Source of the DNA: DATJWY01 sp035500775
GTDB taxonomy: Bacteria; Pseudomonadota; Alphaproteobacteria; Acetobacterales; Acetobacteraceae
Length of the DNA: 10,921 nucleotides
Reading direction: 5' to 3'
Assembly (NCBI GenBank): GCA_035500775.1
Contig: DATJWY010000226.1
Location: forward strand, 1-10,921
The translations under genes and the position numbers were made by a program. The notes below the pieces were generated by a model. The model was not told the origin of the DNA. It made no database searches and saw only the letters and a list, made by a program, of their open reading frames with translations. This document shows positions 1-4,884 of this stretch, one piece after another. How positions within the stretch are numbered: the first letter of the stretch is position 1; every line of letters starts with the position of its first letter.

Positions 1-7
1 GTTGGCA

Positions 8-850
8 TTACTCCGCCCGGATCCGCTCCACCGCCGCCTGCACCGCCTCATGCCCGAAGATCCGTTCCAGCCGGCGGATGGTGAAATGCGCCCGCGCCAG
101 CGAGGTGTAATGCGCGAGGAAGGCGGCATTGATCGCCGCCCCCGCCGCGGCCCCGGCCAGCGGCACGGATTGCGCCGCCAGCTTCTCCGACAGCGCCATC
201 CCGTAGCGCGACGCCACCTGCGTGATCAGCCCGACCAGCGGCCCGCCCTGGAGCAGCAGCCGGGCGGAGAAATAGCTGAACTCCGCCTCCGGCTCCTCCG
301 CCGCCGAGTGCAGGGCGAAGACCTGCAAACAGGCGCGGCGGGCTTCCTCGTCGGCCAGGTCCTCGCCCTCCTCGCGCGCGATGGCGGCGATGCGGCGCAT
401 GATGGCGAGGGTGGTGAAGCTGGCGTCCGGCACGAACCCGGCAAACCCGGCGAAGCCGCCCGCCACCCCGGAGGCGATGACCAGCATCCGCGTCAGCGTG
501 CCGCTCCGCGCCGCGCGCAGCGACCGGCCCGGGCGGGGCGGGCGGGGCAGCGTCTCGTCCGCCGGGCGGGCGGCGGGCACCATGCCGAGGATCGCGACGT
601 CATAGGCGCGGGCGAGCGCCGCCTCGACCACGCCGCGCAGCCGGTCCCGCAGCCCCGGCGCGGCGCCGAGGGCGCGGACGCCGAGGCGGGTGGCGCCGCC
701 GAGCGTCTCGCCCACCAGGTCGGCGAGGCGCACCAGCAGGCCGCGATCATGCTCCATGCGGTGCAGCGCCCGGCGCAACTCGCGCTCGGAAGCCGGGTCG
801 AGGCGGGGCGGGACCATGACGGCGGGGTGGGCCAGGCGGATATCGGACAT
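8..850 (-). CDS. EcsC family protein
   Basis: This 280-residue protein matches the EcsC family (named after Bacillus subtilis EcsC), whose biochemical role is not settled. The family hallmark is visible at residues 118-165: a hydrophobic glycine/alanine-rich segment (ASGVAGGFAGFAGF), then a run around TTLAIMRRIAAIAREEGEDL, then the acidic/alanine stretch and LQVFAL. A second small-residue hydrophobic segment lies at 229-248 (PLAGAAAGAAINAAF). There is no signal peptide; association with the inner membrane is inferred from the two glycine/alanine-rich segments. I chose the ATG at 850 because family similarity begins soon after it. The frame stays open upstream to 1036, but that extension has no recognisable content. 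The TAA stop is at 8-10. The gene stands alone in this window, and about 410 bp of repeats and gene debris separate it from TonB. Family assignment is confident; function is unknown. Confidence 0.85.
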   Translation of the reverse strand: MSDIRLAHPAVMVPPRLDPASERELRRALHRMEHDRGLLVRLADLVGETLGGATRLGVRALGAAPGLRDRLRGVVEAALARAYDVAILGMVPAARPADETLPRPPRPGRSLRAARSGTLTRMLVIASGVAGGFAGFAGFVPDASFTTLAIMRRIAAIAREEGEDLADEEARRACLQVFALHSAAEEPEAEFSYFSARLLLQGGPLVGLITQVASRYGMALSEKLAAQSVPLAGAAAGAAINAAFLAHYTSLARAHFTIRRLERIFGHEAVQAAVERIRAE

Positions 851-1011
851 GCCTCGGGTCTCCGACGCGTCGCGGGCCAGGGGCGCGGCCGGCGGCGGGA
901 TGTGATGGAGGGGCAGGATACCGGCTTTCACCGGGCAAGGCGACGCCGCGGCACCGCGCCCCCTGCCGAGGCGGCGCGCAATAAGGCCAGGGTTCTGCCA
1001 GGACCCGTCCC

Positions 1012-1084
1012 GCGAAGGCGCGCCTGCGCACGTCACGCGCAGGCGTGCCTACGCACGTCACGCGAAGGCGTGCCTACGCACGAC
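1012..1084. repeat. Three tandem 25-bp palindromic units
   Basis: Units start at 1012, 1037 and 1062 and share the pattern gcgNaggcgYgcctRcgcac followed by gtcac; the third unit is cut short before gtcac is completed. Within each unit, GCGNAGGC and GCCTNCGC form a near-perfect 8-bp inverted repeat with a 2-base centre. Any unit could therefore fold as a hairpin in DNA or RNA. The units differ at only a few positions. The block lies directly beside the GC hairpin cluster that starts at 1085, so the two may be one composite element. No protein-coding sense was found here. Confidence 0.7.
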
Positions 1085-1208
1085 GGGGCCTTGAGGCCCC
1101 AGACCCCCGATAGCTTGAAAATACCCTCTTAAATTCAACATGTTACCAGAAAAGAAATTGGGGTCTGGGGCCCACGGCCCCAGCGGGGTCGAGGGGCAGC
1201 GCCCCTCG
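1085..1208. repeat. REP-like cluster of GC hairpins around an AT-rich core
   Basis: Three perfect hairpins are visible: 1085-1100 (GGGGCC/GGCCCC, 4-base loop), 1165-1183 (CTGGGGCC/GGCCCCAG, 3-base loop) and 1190-1208 (CGAGGGGC/GCCCCTCG, 3-base loop). In addition GGCCCCAGACCCC (1095-1107) is repeated exactly, in inverted orientation, at 1160-1172. It encloses a 52-bp AT-rich core, unlike the rest of this GC-rich window. The arrangement resembles interspersed extragenic palindromes (REP/BIME type) or a very small non-autonomous element. I recall similar 'ggggtctgggg' and 'gaggggcagcgcccctcg' motifs between Acetobacteraceae genes, but could not check copy number. Confidence 0.6.
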
Positions 1209-1216
1209 CCTGACTT

Positions 1217-1257
1217 TTGGCAACCGGATCCCGCCGCCCCCCTTGCGGCGGCGCCAA
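1217..1257 (-). terminator. Candidate stem-loop terminator after the TonB block
   Basis: An inner perfect 7-bp stem (CCGCCGC 1231-1237, GCGGCGG 1245-1251) sits inside an outer TTGGC/GCCAA pairing (1217-1221 and 1253-1257). It lies just after the stop of the last minus-strand frame (1263). No clear run of T follows on the minus strand, so a classical intrinsic terminator is uncertain. It could equally be part of the neighbouring repeat cluster. Confidence 0.3.
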
Positions 1258-1262
1258 CCGCC

Positions 1263-1373
1263 TCAGCCGCGCCCGTACGTATCCTCGATGCGGACGATAT
1301 CATCCTCGCCGAGATAGGCGCCGGACTGCACCTCGATGAAGTGACGCCGCGCCCGCACCCAGGCGCGCCTCAT
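1263..1373 (-). pseudogene. C-terminal remnant of mannose-1-phosphate guanylyltransferase/mannose-6-phosphate isomerase
   Basis: A 36-codon frame on the minus strand contains HFIEVQSGAYLGEDDIVRIE followed by DTYGRG and a TGA stop at 1263-1265. In the bifunctional guanylyltransferase/isomerase family (AlgA, ManC, XanB), the extreme C-terminus of the cupin isomerase domain typically reads IEVQSG-YLGEDDIVR-ED-YGR. The match is therefore to the last 25 or so residues of a protein of about 470. The first ten residues (MRRAWVRARR) do not fit the family. The ATG at 1373 overlaps the tonB stop in an ATGA arrangement, so the stub could be translated by coupling, but it lacks every catalytic part. The intact enzyme makes GDP-mannose for exopolysaccharide. 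I read this as debris left by a deletion or rearrangement at the end of tonB. Confidence 0.75.
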
Positions 1374-2278
1374 TCGGTCAGCCGGAACACGACCGGGATA
1401 TCGACCGTGGACGCGATGGCGGTTCCGCCCCGGGTCGCCGGCCGGAAGCGCCAGGCCTCGCGCACCCGGTCCGCCGCGGCCTTGTCAAGCATGTCCTGCC
1501 CACTGCTCCGCAGCACCACGACACTGCCCGGGCGCCCATCCGCCGTGACCTCGACCCGCAACACCGTGCGCCCCTGCAACCGCCGCTGCCGCGCGAACAA
1601 CGGATAATCGGGTTGCGGATTACCGGCCATCGGGGCAGCCGGCAGAACCGAGACCGACGCGGCGGCGACCGACGCGGAAGCGGAAGACGCGGACGTGACG
1701 GGCGCGGACGTGACGGGCGCGGCAGGCACCGCCCGGAAACCAGGGGACGACGACATCGCGGCCAGCGGCGACCGACGCACGGACCGGCGCACCAGCTTCG
1801 CCGCCGGATGCGGCGTCTTCGCGGCAAGACCCGTTGCGGCAGACGGTGGCACAACCCGCGGTGCGGCAGGACCGCGCGCCGGGGGCGGCATCGGCGCGCT
1901 CTCCGGCGCGGCAAGACCGGGCATGACGGGCGGCGGCACGACCGGAACCGGCGGCGCACCGAGATCGAACGCCGGCGGAGCCGGGGACTGAAATACCATG
2001 ACGACCGCCTGCTCCGGCGGCGAGGGCAGGTTCCGCCGTGCCGGCAGCAACATCAGCGCCGCCAGCAGCGCGGCATGCAGCACCAGGGAGAGCCCCAGCA
2101 GCAGCAGCACCGCCCACCCGTTCCGCCCGCCGGCAACCACGCCCGGCCGCTCGCCGGCCACGAGTGGCGGCAGGCGGCACGCCAACGCGGTCTCCGCCCC
2201 GTCGCGGCCTGCGCTCCTCCATCCCCGCCCGACCGGGCCGGTGGCGACAAGCGCCGGATGTGGCAGCCCCGCCATCAC
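1370..2278 (-). CDS. tonB: TonB family energy transducer
   Basis: This 302-residue protein has the TonB layout. An N-terminal region is followed by a single membrane segment at about residues 55-78 containing the S-x-x-x-H signature (Ser64, His68) that couples TonB to ExbB/ExbD. A long proline/alanine-rich periplasmic spacer follows (about 88-220). The C-terminal TonB domain (222-302) contains DYP (224-226), then LQGRTVLRVEVTADGRPGSV, a helix with AWRFRPA, and VVFRLTE at the end. It would span the periplasm and transmit proton-motive energy to outer-membrane receptors such as the one at 6028. The start is uncertain: GTG at 2278 overlaps the TGA of the upstream ABC stub, ATG at 2275 follows directly, and GTG codons nearer the membrane segment would shorten an unusually long 50-residue cytoplasmic tail. 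No exbB or exbD is in the window. The gene is read away from the pqq operon. Confidence 0.88.
   Translation of the reverse strand: MMAGLPHPALVATGPVGRGWRSAGRDGAETALACRLPPLVAGERPGVVAGGRNGWAVLLLLGLSLVLHAALLAALMLLPARRNLPSPPEQAVVMVFQSPAPPAFDLGAPPVPVVPPPVMPGLAAPESAPMPPPARGPAAPRVVPPSAATGLAAKTPHPAAKLVRRSVRRSPLAAMSSSPGFRAVPAAPVTSAPVTSASSASASVAAASVSVLPAAPMAGNPQPDYPLFARQRRLQGRTVLRVEVTADGRPGSVVVLRSSGQDMLDKAAADRVREAWRFRPATRGGTAIASTVDIPVVFRLTE
1689..1718. repeat. 15-bp direct repeat inside the TonB spacer
   Basis: The unit gcggacgtgacgggc occurs twice in tandem (1689-1703 and 1704-1718) inside tonB. It is in frame and encodes a repeated five-residue TSAPV-type unit in the low-complexity periplasmic spacer. 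Slippage there would change spacer length without breaking the frame. Confidence 0.6.
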
Positions 2279-2526
2279 CCGTTCCCCGCCCGCCCGCTTC
2301 CATGGCGGACGACCCGCCGCTCCAGAGCCGGATCAGGCCAGGACCAGTCCTCGCCAAGAAACGGAAAACGCGTCCGCAACTCCGCTGTACTCCCTGCGCC
2401 CCTGTCCGCGACCGCGCGTTCCAGCGTCCGCGCGGCCGGCCGCCCTTCCAGTACCCGCACCCGGTCGGCGACGCTCAGGGGCTGCGGCAGGTCATGCATG
2501 ACAAGCAGCACGATCGCGCCGAGCCA
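2275..2526 (-). pseudogene. C-terminal remnant of an ABC-transporter ATPase
   Basis: The minus-strand frame reads LGAIVLLVMHDLPQPLSVAD then RVRVLEGRPAARTLERAV and continues to a TGA at 2275-2277. VLLVMHDL...ADRVRVLEG is the last beta strand, switch histidine (H-loop) and following strand of an ABC nucleotide-binding domain, followed by a C-terminal tail of about 50 residues. Walker A and the LSGGQ signature are absent. An in-frame TAG at 2527-2529 lies immediately upstream. Beyond the TAG, the same frame shows FASLEAGLAAAT (about 2542-2577), which could be a decayed D-loop at nearly the right spacing. A GTG at 2511 could still start a 78-residue product. The stop overlaps the tonB start, so the two were probably once co-transcribed. 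Substrate class cannot be told from this tail. Confidence 0.65.
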
Positions 2527-2646
2527 CTATGCCTCCCGGGCGGTCGCAGCCGCGAGCCCGGCCTCCAACGAGGCGAAGATAACGCCCCAGGCGGGACCAT
2601 GCGCGCGCCATTCCTTCCTGTCTTGCGTCTTGCGGTGCTCCGTCAT

Positions 2647-2857
2647 TGCCTGCGGACCTTTGGGCCGCGGCGTGCGTTGTGCCGTTCGTCCGCACAAGGC
2701 GTCGGACGCGCCGTCAGGGAGAGAGTCCTGGTCTCTCCGATGAAGGGAGCAGGGGCCAATGCTGGACCAGCCGCCAAAGTCGGTGTTACCGTTTGGAATT
2801 GCTCTCGCAAAATGGGCACCCCTCTCAAAACGGGCAACACCCCTCAAGGAGACGATC
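2647..2857 (+). promoter_or_regulatory. Structured leader and presumed promoter region of the pqq operon
   Basis: This stretch between the ABC debris and pqqA has no convincing gene. It contains a TTGTGC-(9)-GCACAA inverted repeat (2677-2697). Next is a perfect hairpin GGAGAGA/TCTCTCC with a 7-base loop (2718-2738), then the odd palindrome GCTGGACCAGC (2761-2771). A hairpin at 2774-2796 pairs CCAAA/TTTGG and CGGT/ACCG across a 2-base bulge. Two imperfect 20-bp repeats follow at 2801-2840. I could not identify a reliable -35/-10 pair. The density of foldable elements before a short precursor gene suggests an mRNA leader or operator region, but its function is unproven. Confidence 0.45.
2801..2840 (+). 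repeat. Imperfect 20-bp tandem repeat before the pqqA ribosome site
   Basis: Two adjacent copies share the core ctctc..aaaa.gggca.c: gctctcgcaaaatgggcacc (2801-2820) and cctctcaaaacgggcaacac (2821-2840). A third partial 'cctcaa' runs into the Shine-Dalgarno sequence. The second copy ends six bases before AAGGAG, so protein or RNA binding here could affect pqqA translation. Confidence 0.5.
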
Positions 2858-2935
2858 ATGGCCTGGACCCGTCCGAAGCTCCGCGAGATCTGCATCGGCC
2901 TCGAGATCAACGGTTACATGGCTGGCGCTCTCTGA
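2858..2935 (+). CDS. pqqA: PQQ precursor peptide PqqA
   Basis: This gene encodes a 25-residue peptide, MAWTRPKLREICIGLEINGY followed by MAGAL. It has the PqqA layout: MxW at the N-terminus and the conserved E-x-x-x-Y pair, Glu16 and Tyr20, whose side chains PqqE joins to form the PQQ skeleton. The length fits the family, which is typically in the low-to-high twenties. A strong Shine-Dalgarno AAGGAG (2846-2851) stands six bases before the ATG, as expected for a peptide made in excess over the enzymes that follow. The peptide is cytoplasmic, is bound by PqqD, and must later be cut by a protease not encoded here. Twenty-nine bases separate its stop from pqqB. The C-terminal tail after Tyr20 is only five residues and uncharged. 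Confidence 0.96.
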   Translation: MAWTRPKLREICIGLEINGYMAGAL

Positions 2936-2964
2936 GCCCAACCTGAATACACCCTGACGGGGCC

Positions 2965-3876
2965 ATGATGACGTCCCCAGGGCTGACATGTCTGGTTCTC
3001 GGCTCGGCGGCGGGAGGCGGGTTCCCGCAATGGAACTGTGCTTGCCGTGTCTGCGCTCTCGCGCGCGCCGGCGATCCCGCCGCTCCTGCCAGAACCCAGA
3101 TGAGCGTTGCCGTCTCCGCCGACCGGCGGGACTGGCTCGTCATCGGCGCCTCGCCGGACCTGCGGCAACAAATCCTCGATAACCAGGCCCTGCATCCGCG
3201 CGCCGGCCTGCGGGACAGTCCCATCCTGGGCGTCGTCCTGGTCAGCGCGGACATAGACGGGATCGCCGGGCTACTCGTGCTGCGGGAACAACAGCCTTTC
3301 CGCATCTACGCCCCGCAGCCGATCCTCGACGTGCTGCGCGCCAACGCGGTGTTCGACGTGCTCGACCCGCGCCTCGTCGAGCGTATGCCCATCGCGCCCG
3401 GACAAAAGGTTGCATGTGGCACAGGATTGTTCCTGACCCTGCTGGAACTGCCCGGCAAGGTGCCGCTCTACCACGAGGACCGCACCGCCGCGCAGCCGCA
3501 GGCGGCCGCGACCTACGCCGCCCGCGTCGAGGCCGGATCGAAGACCGCGATCATTGCCCCGGGCTGCGCCGAGATCACCGACGCGGTGCGGGCCAAGCTC
3601 GCCGGGGCCGACCTTTTGCTGTTCGACGGCACGCTGTTCACCGATGACGAAATGATCGCCGCGGGAGTCGGCACGAAGACCGGACGCCGGATGGGACATA
3701 TCCCCGTCGCGGGGCCGGACGGTTCCCTCGCCCGCCTCGCCGGCCTGAAGGCGCGACGCGTATTCGTGCACATCAACAACACCAACCCGATGCTGGTCGC
3801 CACGACGCCGGAACGGCGGATGGTGGAGGAAGCCGGTTTCGAGGTCGGGCGCGACGGGATGGAGATACGCCTGTGA
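2965..3876 (+). CDS. pqqB: PQQ biosynthesis protein PqqB (metallo-beta-lactamase fold)
   Basis: This 303-residue protein is PqqB across its whole length. The N-terminal LVLGSAAGGGFPQWNC leads into the structural zinc motif C-x-C-x-x-C (Cys25, Cys27, Cys30). Further landmarks are ARTQ (42-45), ASPDLRQQI (62-70), DGTLFTDDEM (221-230), TKTGRRMGHIPV (237-248) and HINNTNP (269-275). The ending DGMEIRL is typical. PqqB is reported to be an iron-dependent oxygenase that hydroxylates the tyrosine of the cross-linked Glu-Tyr intermediate. In the stretch DIDGIAGLL, the position that is histidine in Pseudomonas-type PqqB (IDH) is Gly99; acetic-acid-bacterial homologues I recall also vary here. The start could be the ATG at 2965 or the one directly after it; the ribosome site is weak. 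The stop overlaps the pqqC start by 4 bp. Confidence 0.96.
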   Translation: MMTSPGLTCLVLGSAAGGGFPQWNCACRVCALARAGDPAAPARTQMSVAVSADRRDWLVIGASPDLRQQILDNQALHPRAGLRDSPILGVVLVSADIDGIAGLLVLREQQPFRIYAPQPILDVLRANAVFDVLDPRLVERMPIAPGQKVACGTGLFLTLLELPGKVPLYHEDRTAAQPQAAATYAARVEAGSKTAIIAPGCAEITDAVRAKLAGADLLLFDGTLFTDDEMIAAGVGTKTGRRMGHIPVAGPDGSLARLAGLKARRVFVHINNTNPMLVATTPERRMVEEAGFEVGRDGMEIRL

Positions 3877-4610
3877 CCGCCCTGATGACCGGGGACGAAC
3901 TGGAAGCACGGCTGCGCCGGATCGGCGCCGAGCGCTATCACAACCTGCACCCCTTCCACCGCATGCTGCATGCCGGCCAGTGCACCAAGGCGCAGGTCCA
4001 GGCCTGGGCGCTGAACCGCTACTATTACCAGGCGATGATCCCGGTGAAGGATGGCTCCCTGATCGGGCGTTGCCTGGACCCCGCCGTGCGCCTGGAATGG
4101 CGGCACCGGCTGGAGGACCACGACGGCACCGAGCAGGGCCATGGCGGCATCGGCCGTTGGCTCGCCTTGACTGACGGGCTCGGCCTCGATCGCGCGATGG
4201 TTGAATCCGCCCGCCTGATCCTGCCCGCCACGCGCCACGCCGTGGACGCCTACATCCATTTCGTGCGCGAGAAGAGCCTGCTCGAAGCCATCGCCTCCTC
4301 GCTCACCGAGCTGTTCTCGCCGCAGATCATCTCCGAACGCGTCGCCGGCATGCTCGCCAATTACGACAGCATCACGCCGGAGATCCTGACCTATTTCGAC
4401 AAGCGGCCGTCGCAGGCGCAGCGCGATTCCAGCTTCGCCCTCGCCTACGTCAAGGAAAACGCGCGCACGCCGGAACAGCAGCAGGCGGCGCTCGACGCGC
4501 TGATCTTCAAATGCGACCTGCTCTGGGCGATGCTGGACGCGCTGCACTATGCCTATGTCACGCCCGGCCTGATCCCGCCCGGCGCGTTCAGGCCCGGCAT
4601 CGATGGCTGA
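3873..4610 (+). CDS. pqqC: Pyrroloquinoline-quinone synthase PqqC
   Basis: This 245-residue all-helical oxidase performs the last step of PQQ synthesis: ring closure and an eight-electron oxidation of AHQQ by O2 without a metal cofactor. Family landmarks are ALNRYYYQAMIPVKDG (46-61), EDHDGTEQGHGGIGRW (81-96), SSLTELFSP (142-150), SQAQRD (180-185) and FKCDLLWAMLDA (212-223). By my alignment to the Klebsiella enzyme, the equivalents of active-site His84, Tyr175, Arg179 and Lys214 are His83, Tyr174, Arg178 and Lys213, so the site looks intact. The GTG at 3873 overlaps the pqqB stop (GTGA) and has GGAG eight bases upstream. An ATG at 3885 would remove four residues. The end overlaps pqqD by 8 bp. 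Confidence 0.96.
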   Translation: MTALMTGDELEARLRRIGAERYHNLHPFHRMLHAGQCTKAQVQAWALNRYYYQAMIPVKDGSLIGRCLDPAVRLEWRHRLEDHDGTEQGHGGIGRWLALTDGLGLDRAMVESARLILPATRHAVDAYIHFVREKSLLEAIASSLTELFSPQIISERVAGMLANYDSITPEILTYFDKRPSQAQRDSSFALAYVKENARTPEQQQAALDALIFKCDLLWAMLDALHYAYVTPGLIPPGAFRPGIDG

Positions 4611-4884
4611 GAACGCGGAGGCCGGGCCGAAGCCGCGCCTCGCGCCCGGCGTGCGCCTGCACTTCGACACCACCCGCAACGCCTGGCTGCTGCTGTCGCC
4701 GGAGCGGGTCATCGAGACCGAAGGTCCGGCGCATGAGATCCTGCGCCGCTGCGACGGCACCCGCACGGTCGGCGAGATCATCGACGAGCTGGCCGCGATC
4801 TACGAGGCGGAGCGTGCCGTCATCGAGGCCGACGTGCTGGAGATGATGACGGAGCTGCGCAACAAGCGCCTGGTGCGGCCATGA
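4603..4884 (+). CDS. pqqD: PqqA-binding chaperone PqqD
   Basis: This 93-residue protein is a PqqD-family RiPP recognition element: a small winged-helix-like domain that binds the precursor peptide PqqA and presents it to PqqE. The core reads PRLAPGVRLHFDTTRNAWLL (residues 11-30), then LSPERVIETEGPAHEIL, CDGTRTVGEIIDELA and a C-terminal helix ending in ELRNKRLV, all in the family order. The length is normal (about 90), and it is a free-standing protein rather than a fusion to PqqC or PqqE as in some species. The ATG lies inside the last codons of pqqC and the TGA overlaps the pqqE start (ATGA). Translational coupling would keep PqqD and PqqE in similar amounts. Confidence 0.95.
   Translation: MAENAEAGPKPRLAPGVRLHFDTTRNAWLLLSPERVIETEGPAHEILRRCDGTRTVGEIIDELAAIYEAERAVIEADVLEMMTELRNKRLVRP

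Noticed and set aside
1012..1084. The tandem units as a small CRISPR array.
   Set aside because: The units abut with no variable spacers, are palindromic throughout, and no cas gene is present.
1140..1607. A plus-strand frame of 155 codons across the repeat cluster and the end of tonB.
   Set aside because: It begins in the AT-rich core of the repeat, then runs antisense to tonB and to the guanylyltransferase remnant, with no family features.
2527..2646. A 39-codon minus-strand frame (MTEHRKTQDRKEWRAHGPAW...) ending at the TAG before the ABC stub.
   Set aside because: It has no recognised family and only a weak AAAGG upstream. Its last third looks like decayed ABC ATPase sequence, so I treat it as debris rather than a gene.
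2717..2820. A possible glycine riboswitch before pqqA.
   Set aside because: Some words are similar (gggagag, gaagggagca, ctctcgcaaaa), but the conserved aptamer bases and spacings are not met and there is no metabolic reason. It is kept only as an unexplained structured leader.
2740..2946. A 68-codon frame starting in the pqqA leader (MKGAGANAGPAAKVGV...) and running through pqqA in another frame.
   Set aside because: It has no ribosome site before its ATG, resembles no family I know, and its second half is simply an out-of-frame reading of pqqA. It is more likely chance in GC-rich DNA than a leader peptide.
3513..4781. A long open frame on the minus strand opposite pqqB, pqqC and pqqD, and a similar one at 4800-6065 opposite pqqE.
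   Set aside because: These are antisense shadows caused by strong G/C third-position bias; their translations are low-complexity and lack family motifs, while the plus strand encodes clear Pqq proteins.
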